Positions 7,868 through 15,839 of a stretch of 64,000 nucleotides of DNA are shown here, one piece after another. A program made the translations under genes and the position numbers. The DNA is from Celerinatantimonas sp046054165 (GTDB lineage: Bacteria; Pseudomonadota; Gammaproteobacteria; Enterobacterales; Celerinatantimonadaceae): the NCBI RefSeq assembly GCF_046054165.1, contig NZ_JBFNXK010000008.1, positions 142,539 to 206,538 of the forward strand. Direction: 5' to 3'. The notes beneath the pieces were generated by a model. It saw only the letters and a program-made list of their open reading frames with translations. It was not told the origin of the DNA and did not search any database. Position 1 is the first letter of the stretch, and each line of letters starts with the position of its first letter.

Positions 7868-9628
7868 CTAATCTAATGCAAAGTTATATTTTTTATAGCA
7901 GGTGCTGCTTTGATCATCTTTATGCATGACAACATTTCCAACTACCAGCATATCGATACCAGTATTCATAAAACAATTAAATGCATCTTCCGCCGTTAAT
8001 ACGATAGGCTCTCCCCGAACATTCAAGCTGGTATTCACCAACATAGGGCATCCCGTCACATGCTTAAAGGCTGATAAGAGCTGATGAAAACGAGGATTAT
8101 TATTCGCTGCCACGGTCTGAACCCGAGCCGTTTGATCCACGTGAATCACCGAAGGAACCTGCTGTGACACGCCCTCTTTGGCAGTAAAGATAAAATTCAT
8201 ATGCGGTGAAGCGACATTCATATCAAACCAATCCGATGCATCCTCTTCCAAGATCACCGGAGCAAATGGTCGAAATGATTCCCGATATTTAATTTTAAGA
8301 TTTAGCTCCCGCTGCAAATTAGCCACACGAGGATCGGCCAATATCGAACGGCTTCCCAAGGCGCGCGGACCAAACTCAACGCGCCCTTGCATCCAAGCAA
8401 CAATTTTCCCTTCGGACAATGCTTGAGCGACCATTGGGAACAATTCAGGATCATTCACTAGCGTATACTGAGCCTTGAGCTTGTCTAATTGGGATAACGC
8501 AACCTGCTGACTAAATTCTGGACCGAGAAACGGCATATAATCGGGACGAGGAGTTCGAGGCTGATGCAAAAACAGATGCTGACAAACCAGCGCCGCGCCC
8601 AATGCACTTCCCGCATCACCTGCCGCTGGTTGGATCCAAACACGCTCAAAGAGACCACTTTTTAAAATTTTTCCAGTCGCCGCACAATTTAAAGCCACAC
8701 CCCCGCCTAAACATAAATTCACTTCACCGGTTTGCTCTCGAACATAACCAGCCAGCGCTAGAAAAATGTCATCGGTGACCACTTGCAACGAAGCGGCAAT
8801 ATTCATATGGTCCTGCGTTAATTCTGTTTCGGGAGCGCGAGCTTTTACTTTAAATAGCTTTTCCAGTTCGGGGCCAAACATCCGCAATTCGGTCGCAAAA
8901 CGAAAATAACGCATATTCAAACGAAAACTGCCATCGGATTTAATATCCAACAAATTATCTCGGATGCAGTCCGCATATTTAGGCTGCCCATAAGGAGCCA
9001 ATCCCATCACTTTGTACTCACCAGAGTTAACCTTAAACCCCAGAAAAGCCGTAATCGCCGAATACAACATTCCTAAAGAATGCGGAAAAGCAAGTTCAGC
9101 CACCCGCTCTATCTGAGCGCCTTTGCCTACACTAACCGTCGTCGTTGCCCACTCTCCCACTCCATCGACCGTCAAGATCGCAGCCGAAGCAAAGGGTGAA
9201 GGGTAATAGGCTGCGGCAGAATGGGACAGGTGATGCTCAGAAAACAGCAATTGCTGGTTCCAGTTTTCTCCGCCGGGAAACCCAGCCAGATATTCTTTAA
9301 TGGTTTGTTTTTGGAATAATTTTTCTTTAAGCCAGAGAGGTAATGCCTGAGAAAAGAGCTGATAACCTCTGGGTGCAAAGCGAATGCACGTTTCCAGAAT
9401 GCGTTCAAACTTAATCAGTGGCTTTTCATAAAAGATCACATAGTCAATATCCGCCATTGAAAGCTGATGAGCCTCCAGTAGCCACTGAATGGAATTTAAA
9501 GGGAAACCATCGTCGTTTTTAGTTCGAGTAAAACGCTCTTCTTGAACCGCAGCAACAATTTCATCGCCCTGGATCAATGCCGCAGCGCTATCGTGATAAA
9601 ATGCAGAGATACCGAGAATATAAGCCAC
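7868..9628 (-). CDS. Carbamoyltransferase, NodU/CmcH family
   Basis: A 586-residue cytoplasmic enzyme expected to transfer a carbamoyl group from carbamoyl phosphate, through a carbamoyl-adenylate, to a hydroxyl of a small molecule or glycan. The N-terminal Kae1-like domain shows HDSAAALI, the metal-binding EHHLSHSAAA (131-140) and LTVDGVGEWAT, then NSGEYKVMGLAPYG and CLGGGVALNC. The C-terminal YrdC-like half carries VEFGPRALGSRSILADPR and FRPFAPVILEE. The start is GTG at 9628, with AGG seven bases upstream. It sits in a tight operon with SxtJ and SGNH genes upstream and MBOAT downstream. The acceptor is not predictable from sequence. Confidence 0.9.
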   Translation of the reverse strand: MAYILGISAFYHDSAAALIQGDEIVAAVQEERFTRTKNDDGFPLNSIQWLLEAHQLSMADIDYVIFYEKPLIKFERILETCIRFAPRGYQLFSQALPLWLKEKLFQKQTIKEYLAGFPGGENWNQQLLFSEHHLSHSAAAYYPSPFASAAILTVDGVGEWATTTVSVGKGAQIERVAELAFPHSLGMLYSAITAFLGFKVNSGEYKVMGLAPYGQPKYADCIRDNLLDIKSDGSFRLNMRYFRFATELRMFGPELEKLFKVKARAPETELTQDHMNIAASLQVVTDDIFLALAGYVREQTGEVNLCLGGGVALNCAATGKILKSGLFERVWIQPAAGDAGSALGAALVCQHLFLHQPRTPRPDYMPFLGPEFSQQVALSQLDKLKAQYTLVNDPELFPMVAQALSEGKIVAWMQGRVEFGPRALGSRSILADPRVANLQRELNLKIKYRESFRPFAPVILEEDASDWFDMNVASPHMNFIFTAKEGVSQQVPSVIHVDQTARVQTVAANNNPRFHQLLSAFKHVTGCPMLVNTSLNVRGEPIVLTAEDAFNCFMNTGIDMLVVGNVVMHKDDQSSTCYKKYNFALD

Positions 9629-9642
9629 CTGGCAACCTATCC

Positions 9643-10041
9643 TTAAAATTGTTTTTTGAATTGCTCATCGTTGTCGAAGGAAACCTGTTCTGGTTTACTC
9701 CAATAAGAGGTCACTGTTTTATCAATTTTTAAGACGATTGTTGCCGGACGGAGTAATCGAAATAACAGGCTCATGGGCGTTAACACGATATAAAACAAAA
9801 CCCAAAACAACCCCTTGCGGATTTGAAGTTGCAGTAACTCCATTCCCTGAATTAAAAATGCCAGCCGCATGGGTGAAAAGATAGCAAATAATAACAAGAT
9901 CACGATCAAAGGTAGCAACCACGGCCATAGCTGCTCTTTTAAATAGCTCATTATCAGTGATAGCACCAGCATACCCGAGCTCAATGCTATCAACCGTAAT
10001 CGAACCATTTTTAAAGGAATATGAACCAATTTAAACGTCAC
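9643..10041 (-). CDS. SxtJ-family small membrane protein
   Basis: A 132-residue protein with about four hydrophobic segments (near residues 15-32, 36-53, 57-70 and 77-95) and a polar C-terminus containing a YWSKPEQ motif. SxtJ-family proteins are routinely encoded beside NodU/CmcH carbamoyltransferases; their function is unknown. The GTG start (10039-10041) overlaps the TGA of the SGNH gene upstream, so the two are translationally coupled. The gene ends 14 bases before the carbamoyltransferase start. Family assignment rests on size, topology and context. Confidence 0.75.
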   Translation of the reverse strand: MTFKLVHIPLKMVRLRLIALSSGMLVLSLIMSYLKEQLWPWLLPLIVILLLFAIFSPMRLAFLIQGMELLQLQIRKGLFWVLFYIVLTPMSLLFRLLRPATIVLKIDKTVTSYWSKPEQVSFDNDEQFKKQF

Positions 10042-11000
10042 TGTGTACTCCCCCGATTGATATCATCAATAATCAACTGGGTAATAATCTTAAATGCTGA
10101 GCCATTCAGATGAATGTCTCGTGGAGAGACCCAATATGATGAGGCTGGCTTTCCTTTTAAAGACGGTAATGGATCAATATAGTCAAATCCATACTGCGCC
10201 GCTAATTGCTTCGCTTTATCTTCCATAAAGCCAAACTGATACTGATTAAAATCATGCATTTCCGGTATAGAAACAATAATAATACGGCTATGCTGATTCT
10301 GCTTGATCGTCTGCAGCTGATTAAAAGCTTGGGTTAAGATCTTATGGCCGGCAGGACTTTGCCATTGTTCTTGATACCCTTTAATCATGGCCGCTTCACC
10401 ATACTCACCGCTTACTAGTTGCTGTGCAAAAGTAGACGCTAAAGCAGCCAATTCACTATGCTGAACCAACCATCCGGGTGCTTCGGTAACCACGTTAGCA
10501 CTCGCTCGAGGCGTCATACAAACCACCAAAATATTAGCTGAAACCTGCTGACTGATCTGGCGCCATAGCGTCACCGACTGATTCAGATTCATGTTACCCA
10601 CTCCGGCATTCACAACATCAAAATCAGTAGGTAACACTTTTGCTAATTGCCCTCGCAGGCTCTGTTCATCTGAAACGCCCCATCCTAATGCTAAAGAATC
10701 GCCAACAATGGCAACCCGCTGCACTGCTTTAAAATTAGGCTCAGGTCCTCGCATCCCAAACTGATTGGTTTTAATCTCAACATTTTGCAATATGGCTGAA
10801 CGATTCGGAATATGTTGATGCCCGATTTCAGGATCCGAACTTCTCTCTTTCAGTAATTTGGCATAGCGCCACATCTCAATCACATAGTTTTGTTGATCCA
10901 TGGTGGCTATTCGGATGATCCCTTCCCCGACTAACAAAGCGAGAACAATACCGCACACCATAAAGACTAGATTTCGAATCAATCCCCGCATTCGCTGCAT
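10038..11000 (-). CDS. SGNH/GDSL-family protein with N-terminal membrane anchor
   Basis: About 320 residues with one membrane segment (near residues 11-31) followed by a probable periplasmic SGNH domain: catalytic-type Ser in IVGDSLALGWG (about residue 102), Asn in NAGVGNMNL (about 136), and the Asp-x-His of RDIHLN near the C-terminus (about 295-297). GTG (11003) and ATG (11000) are adjacent; GAGG just upstream makes the exact start uncertain. It is second in the operon, after the DUF5989 microprotein and before SxtJ. It is a distant paralogue of the SGNH protein at 5417-6505, so the cluster has two candidate transferases or esterases. Confidence 0.8.
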   Translation of the reverse strand: MQRMRGLIRNLVFMVCGIVLALLVGEGIIRIATMDQQNYVIEMWRYAKLLKERSSDPEIGHQHIPNRSAILQNVEIKTNQFGMRGPEPNFKAVQRVAIVGDSLALGWGVSDEQSLRGQLAKVLPTDFDVVNAGVGNMNLNQSVTLWRQISQQVSANILVVCMTPRASANVVTEAPGWLVQHSELAALASTFAQQLVSGEYGEAAMIKGYQEQWQSPAGHKILTQAFNQLQTIKQNQHSRIIIVSIPEMHDFNQYQFGFMEDKAKQLAAQYGFDYIDPLPSLKGKPASSYWVSPRDIHLNGSAFKIITQLIIDDINRGSTQ

Positions 11001-11024
11001 CACCTCAAGATAAATGAATAACCT

Positions 11025-11180
11025 TTAAAAAATAGCGTAAATAAAAGGTGCCCAACTCGAACCACTGGCAAATACAAATAAGGCAGATAGAATTAATAAA
11101 ACGATTAAAAACGGGATAAGAATCATCCGACTCTTTTTAGAAAACAAGAAACTGAGAAGCTCGACAAATACTTCTTTCAT
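11025..11180 (-). CDS. DUF5989-type membrane microprotein ending in FIYAIF
   Basis: A 51-residue ORF, MKEVFVELLSFLFSKK followed by one hydrophobic helix (about residues 20-38) and the tail SGSSWAPFIYAIF. The charge pattern (cytoplasmic KK, then helix) places the C-terminus outside. Small proteins of this kind (DUF5989) accompany SxtJ and NodU/CmcH genes. The last six residues fit FxYxxF, the DltX acyl-shuttle motif, an association I infer from the sequence and do not know to be described. It heads the leftward operon, 22 bases before the SGNH start. No enzymatic residues are visible. Confidence 0.75.
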   Translation of the reverse strand: MKEVFVELLSFLFSKKSRMILIPFLIVLLILSALFVFASGSSWAPFIYAIF

Positions 11181-11387
11181 TATAAAAATCCATTTTTAGG
11201 AAAACTAAAAGGCAAATATCGTATAGTATCGTTTAGAATACGGCTAGTATTTATAAAACATAAGTTATTAAAAATACTTATATTAATAAAAAATATATTG
11301 ATATTATAGTCGATAAAAATAGCTCTATTAGAAATAATAATTAATCGCTAATCCAATCAAATTGCATCTCATTGTCGGATTTTTAAC
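11181..11387. promoter_or_regulatory. Divergent AT-rich promoter region
   Basis: A 207-base, strongly AT-rich spacer between the DUF5989 operon (leftward) and the ligase gene (rightward). It must hold both promoters. I could not single out convincing -35/-10 pairs or an operator. Confidence 0.45.
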
Positions 11388-13088
11388 TTGAAAACAACTC
11401 GCTTAAGTCATTCTCAGGGAGAAACAATCCCCGCACTGATTCACAGTACAATCGGCGAACGATTTGATCACACCGTAAACCGTTTTCCAAACCATGAAGC
11501 ACTTGTCTCCCGTCATCAATGTATCGATGGCCATCCCATCCGTCTAAGCTATCGCCAATTACAGGAACAAGTTAATTTATATGCCAGAGCACTACTCGCT
11601 CTTGGGGTTCAAAAAGGTGATCGGTTTGGGATCTGGTCTCCCAATTGTGTTCAATGGTGTATTGCTCAATTAGCAACCGCTAAAATCGGTGCTATTTTAA
11701 TTGGAATTAATCCGGCGTTTCGCAGTCATGAACTCCAATATATATTAGAGCAATCTCAATGTAACTGGTTACTTACGGCTGATTCTTATTTAACCAATCA
11801 TTATACTCAAATGCTGAATGAGCTCATCCCGGAACTACACAATCCGCTCTCACATCCCTTTCAGTCAAAAAAATTCCCGGCATTAAAAGCCATCATTACC
11901 CTAAGTTCTACCCCTATTCCCGGCATGATCCCTTGGGATAATCTTCCCGAATGGGCTGAAACATTACCCGTATCAGCACTCGCACAACACCAATCCCAAC
12001 TCACCCCGGAGGATCCCATTAATATCCAGTACACTTCAGGAACCACTGGTTTTGCCAAAGGGGCCACTCTGAGCCATTTTAATATCCTAAATAATAGTTT
12101 CTTCATTACCCACAATATGGGGTTTACCGAAAAAGACCGACTGGTGATCCCCGTGCCGTTGTACCACTGCTTCGGGATAGTTTTAAGCACCCTGGGATGT
12201 ATCAATCACGGAAGTACCATGATTTATTCCGGTGATCTATTTTCACCCCTTGCGGTTCTCCGGGCTGTAGCCGAAGAGAAAGCAACGGCTTTGTATGGTG
12301 TTCCCAGCATGTTTATTGCGCAATTAAATCATCCCAGATTTCAGGAATTTGACTTAACTTCCTTAAGAACAGGTATTATTGGGGGTGCCCCATGTTCTCC
12401 TGCATTAATTGAGGCATTAATAGATAACATGCATATCCCCCAAATTCAGATCGCTTATGGGATGACCGAAACCAGTCCCATTTCAGTACAAACCAGTGCA
12501 GATGATCCACTCGATAAACGGGTCAATTCAGTGGGCAAAACCCAACCCCATCAGGAAAATAAAATTATTGATCGTCATGGTAATGTCGTTCCCCGTGGTC
12601 AAATGGGTGAAATCTGTACCCGCGGTTATAGTGTGATGTTGGGATACTGGAATAATCCAAAAGCCACCACTGAAAATATCGATATAGAGGGTTGGTTTCA
12701 CAGTGGCGATCTGGCCATTATGGACGAACAAGGCTACATCAGCATCGTTGGACGATGCAAAGACATGATCATTCGTGGTGGTGAAAATATCCATCCCCGA
12801 GAGATTGAAGATTTTCTTTATACTCATCCAGCTATCGATCAAGTGCAAATTACTGGGGTCGAGAGTGAGCGGTTCGGTGAAGAGATCAAAGCCTGGATTA
12901 GAATTAAACCCGGCTATACCCTTACTGAAACAGAGGTGAAAGCTTTTTGTAAAGATCAGATTGCTGACTATAAAATTCCCAGATATGTTGCATTTGTCGA
13001 GCACTTTCCGATGACAACTACCGGGAAAGTTCAGAAATTCAAACTACCACGGCAACATCTAGACACTGATTCTGAGTCAACCTCCTGA
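11388..13088 (+). CDS. AMP-forming acyl-CoA synthetase/acid ligase
   Basis: A 566-residue adenylate-forming enzyme that would activate a carboxylic acid with ATP and pass it to CoA or to a carrier protein. Motifs: phosphate loop YTSGTTGFAKGAT (about 216-228), YGMTETSP, the hinge region GWFHSGDLAIMDEQGYISIVGR, IRGGENIHPREIE, and the C-terminal catalytic lysine in TTGKVQKFKL. The only start near the family's usual N-terminus is TTG at 11388, with no strong ribosome site. It is divergent from the carbamoyltransferase/MBOAT operon. It resembles medium- or long-chain acyl-CoA ligases rather than DltA. Loading of the carrier at 5002 is inferred from neighbourhood only. Confidence 0.88.
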   Translation: MKTTRLSHSQGETIPALIHSTIGERFDHTVNRFPNHEALVSRHQCIDGHPIRLSYRQLQEQVNLYARALLALGVQKGDRFGIWSPNCVQWCIAQLATAKIGAILIGINPAFRSHELQYILEQSQCNWLLTADSYLTNHYTQMLNELIPELHNPLSHPFQSKKFPALKAIITLSSTPIPGMIPWDNLPEWAETLPVSALAQHQSQLTPEDPINIQYTSGTTGFAKGATLSHFNILNNSFFITHNMGFTEKDRLVIPVPLYHCFGIVLSTLGCINHGSTMIYSGDLFSPLAVLRAVAEEKATALYGVPSMFIAQLNHPRFQEFDLTSLRTGIIGGAPCSPALIEALIDNMHIPQIQIAYGMTETSPISVQTSADDPLDKRVNSVGKTQPHQENKIIDRHGNVVPRGQMGEICTRGYSVMLGYWNNPKATTENIDIEGWFHSGDLAIMDEQGYISIVGRCKDMIIRGGENIHPREIEDFLYTHPAIDQVQITGVESERFGEEIKAWIRIKPGYTLTETEVKAFCKDQIADYKIPRYVAFVEHFPMTTTGKVQKFKLPRQHLDTDSESTS

Positions 13089-13158
13089 TGACCATCTCAT
13101 GACGCTGAGTTGCACGGCTGTTGATGACTTAGTGAGCCACTCTAAAGTCCCTAAGTAC

Positions 13159-14073
13159 CTAATTGGGATCAGGCAATAGCCCCCGATTCTGGCTCACCAC
13201 CTGTTGGATCACGTCGATAAGCTCACGTGCAGCTGTTGATAAAGGCCGTTTGGCCGAACAAATAAAGCCGATATCACGATAAAGCCGCTCTTTAATCGGG
13301 ATCAGTTGCACATCGTTACGTTCAAACATGAGTTTTAATGAGGAAGGTAACACGCTAATTCCCAAATCACAGGCAACCATGCCTAAAATAGTGGATTGAT
13401 AGATCGCCGTTTGTACGGGCAACAAGGGTTCTGATGTCATCGCAAAACCTTTCTCCATCAACTGTCGCATGCTAGTTCCTTGCTTCATCGCAATAAATGG
13501 ATAGCGCACAATTTCCTGCCAGCTCACCTCTTCCCGGTTGGCTAAAGGATGCCGAGGGGAGCAAACAAAATGCAGATAATCCTGATAAATCGGCACAAAT
13601 TCGACCTCCTCAATCTGACGTGGCCGCGCACCAATCCCAAAATCGATATCGCCATTGAGAACCTGCTGATAAATAGGCTCATCGCTTTCTTCAATATACT
13701 CCAGAGCAACTTGAGGATAACGTTGCTGGAAATTAGCCATAGCCGCCGGAACTAAGCTAGCCCCCACCGTCAATAATGCCGCAAAACTCACGCGACCACT
13801 GCGCCCTGCGGCTAAGGCGTGCATATCTGAAAGGCCACTCTGCAACCGGCTAATCACGCGTTCAGCCGCGGGCAGGAACATATGCCCGGCCGCCGTCAGC
13901 TGCACTTTGCGAGTCGTTCGTTCAAACAACTGGATCCGTAAACTATCTTCTAATTGGCGGATCTGATGACTCAAGGCCGGTTGGGTCATATGTAACTGCT
14001 CCGATGCCTGAGTAAAGCTACCCAGTTCGGCCACCGCCAAAAAAGCTTCGAGTTGTCGGGAACTTATATTCAT
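13159..14073 (-). CDS. LysR-family transcriptional regulator
   Basis: A 304-residue LysR regulator. The N-terminal helix-turn-helix is in LEAFLAVAELGSFTQASEQLHMTQPALSHQIRQLEDSL, and an effector domain of the CysB/LysR fold follows. It is divergent from the DUF1177-AroM-OPT-PepE-racemase operon, with a 95-base spacer carrying an AGATAA/TTATCT dyad, so it is the likely regulator of that operon and of itself. The inducing ligand, perhaps a peptide or amino acid, cannot be deduced. Confidence 0.88.
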   Translation of the reverse strand: MNISSRQLEAFLAVAELGSFTQASEQLHMTQPALSHQIRQLEDSLRIQLFERTTRKVQLTAAGHMFLPAAERVISRLQSGLSDMHALAAGRSGRVSFAALLTVGASLVPAAMANFQQRYPQVALEYIEESDEPIYQQVLNGDIDFGIGARPRQIEEVEFVPIYQDYLHFVCSPRHPLANREEVSWQEIVRYPFIAMKQGTSMRQLMEKGFAMTSEPLLPVQTAIYQSTILGMVACDLGISVLPSSLKLMFERNDVQLIPIKERLYRDIGFICSAKRPLSTAARELIDVIQQVVSQNRGLLPDPN

Positions 14074-14090
14074 AAATATTTTTTATTAAT

Positions 14091-14113
14091 AGATAATATA
14101 TTGAAATTTATCT
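14091..14113. promoter_or_regulatory. Candidate LysR operator
   Basis: Inverted arms AGATAA and TTATCT separated by 11 bases, lying between the LysR gene and its divergent operon. The spacing and place fit a LysR-type recognition site. The region is AT-rich, so chance similarity is possible. Confidence 0.45.
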
Positions 14114-14168
14114 TATCAATAATCCTCGTTATGATCGAGGCACTTCTGTTTAACTTTTAATCACCATT

Positions 14169-15110
14169 ATGCTCAAACAAGTTATTGATCTGTATGAACT
14201 CTTGGATAGTGCCTCGGTATCAGGGGCAGATGTCAAACAACATTTATTCCAATTAGGAGCCAATCCCGATCACATCGAGGTCAAACCTCTTCAATCAGAA
14301 AAAGGGGCCGCAGATTTCATTAAGATTCGAATCGAAGGGAAACACGGTAAAAGTGTCGGCGGCGATGCCCCAACGTTAGGTATTATTGGCCGACTCGGAG
14401 GTATTGGAGCTCGTCCGGCGATCACCGGGTTTGTTTCTGACGGAGATGGTGCGCTGGCCGCTTTAGCGGCAGCGGCTAAATTGATCACCATGCAGCAACG
14501 AGGGGATCAGCTCGGTGGGGATGTCATCGTTACCACTTTTATCTGCCCCAATGCCCCAACACGAGAACACAAACCGGTTCCGTTCATGGATTCCCCCATC
14601 TCAATGGAAGATACCTGGGCTCATGAAGTCGATAACGCAATGGATGCTATTGTCTCCATTGATACCACGAAAGGGAATCGGATCATGAACTATCGTGGTA
14701 TCGCAATCTCACCAACCGTCTGTCAAGGATATATCCTACGCGTCAGCGAAACCGTTCTGGATATCGTCGAACGGGTCACCGGTGAAAAAGCCCATGTATT
14801 TGCGCTCAGCCAACAAGACATTACGCCATATGGCAACACTCTGTATCACCTCAACAGTATATTGCAGCCCTCGGTAGCGACTCGCTCGCCCGTCATCGGC
14901 ATTGCGTTGTCCACTGCCACGGCCGTTGCAGGCTGTGCGACCGGTGCCAGCCACGAGGTCGATGTCGAACAAGCGGCTCGGCTAGCCATTGAGATCGGTA
15001 AAGATTTAGGAACGGGTCTGTGCCAATTTATCGATCATGATGAGTTTGCCGAAATTCAGAAACGCTATGGTTCCATGACGCACTTCCAGCAACCCGGAGC
15101 CAAATCATGA
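14169..15110 (+). CDS. DUF1177 family protein
   Basis: A 313-residue protein of the DUF1177 family, whose activity is not established. Conserved-looking blocks are APTLGIIGRLGGIGARPAITGFVSDGDGALAALAAA, SIDTTKGNRIMNYRGIAISPTVCQGYILRVSE and a C-terminal HDEFAEIQKRYG. No signal peptide or membrane segment is apparent, so it is cytoplasmic. The start ATG at 14169 is the first gene of the operon, and its TGA overlaps the ATG of the AroM-family gene by four bases. The genes after it (transporter, dipeptidase, racemase) suggest a role in breaking down an imported peptide-like compound. Confidence 0.8.
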   Translation: MLKQVIDLYELLDSASVSGADVKQHLFQLGANPDHIEVKPLQSEKGAADFIKIRIEGKHGKSVGGDAPTLGIIGRLGGIGARPAITGFVSDGDGALAALAAAAKLITMQQRGDQLGGDVIVTTFICPNAPTREHKPVPFMDSPISMEDTWAHEVDNAMDAIVSIDTTKGNRIMNYRGIAISPTVCQGYILRVSETVLDIVERVTGEKAHVFALSQQDITPYGNTLYHLNSILQPSVATRSPVIGIALSTATAVAGCATGASHEVDVEQAARLAIEIGKDLGTGLCQFIDHDEFAEIQKRYGSMTHFQQPGAKS

Positions 15111-15826
15111 CGATAACCCGGGCTCGATTAGGGATCGTGACCATCGGTCAGTCTCCCAGAACCGATCTGCATCAGGATCTGCACACTCTGCTCGGTAACT
15201 CAATCGAGCTGATGGAAATTGGCGCCCTTGATGGCCTTGATCTAAAAACCATTACGACCCGCTACCCAATTCAGGGGAAAACGGACGTGCTGGTATCCCG
15301 AATGCGTGATGGCGCACAGGTCACCATCAGCGAAAGCGATCTGGAACCACTGCTGATCAATGCCATCCACAGCATGCAACAACGCCAACCGGAAGTATTG
15401 GTGGTGCTCTGTACCGGGGAACTTCCCGATATCGCGGCCACCCATGGGCCAGTTATCCAACCCAAAGATGTGGTGCGCCACTTCTTTGCCGGACTCAATT
15501 TACAACATTTGGCGGTGATGTCTCCCGAATCAGCGCAAATCACCAATACCCGAAATCGCTGGCAAAAAGCAGGATTTCAATGTGACTGCAGCTACGGCTC
15601 GCCCTATCAAGAGGAAGCGGCACGCTATCAGGCCAGTCAGGAATTAAAAAACTCGGCCGCGGATATCATTTACCTCGACTGCATGGGATATACCTTAGCG
15701 CAGGCGCGCCAGATTGCCCAATGGTCCGGAAAAACCGTGGTCACCGCCCGACAAATCATTTTCAAAACGGTCGAGACCTTATTACTCAACACCCACTCAA
15801 TGGGCTCAGGAAGACTACTCAAATAA
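15107..15826 (+). CDS. AroM family protein
   Basis: A 239-residue cytoplasmic protein with the AroM-family opening RLGIVTIGQSPRTDLHQDL and a C-terminal DIIYLDCMGYTLAQARQIA. AroM of E. coli has no firmly known function; the fold is related to Asp/Glu racemases, so an enzyme acting on amino-acid-like compounds is possible (inference). ATG at 15107 overlaps the stop of the DUF1177 gene (ATGA). The OPT transporter start follows 13 bases after its stop. Confidence 0.82.
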   Translation: MTITRARLGIVTIGQSPRTDLHQDLHTLLGNSIELMEIGALDGLDLKTITTRYPIQGKTDVLVSRMRDGAQVTISESDLEPLLINAIHSMQQRQPEVLVVLCTGELPDIAATHGPVIQPKDVVRHFFAGLNLQHLAVMSPESAQITNTRNRWQKAGFQCDCSYGSPYQEEAARYQASQELKNSAADIIYLDCMGYTLAQARQIAQWSGKTVVTARQIIFKTVETLLLNTHSMGSGRLLK

Positions 15827-15839
15827 ACGGATAAAAACC

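Noticed and set aside
9172..9408. 78-codon minus-strand frame
   Set aside because: Out-of-frame shadow within the carbamoyltransferase gene.
12528..13004. 158-codon frame antisense to the ligase gene
   Set aside because: Entirely inside a well-supported ligase gene on the other strand.
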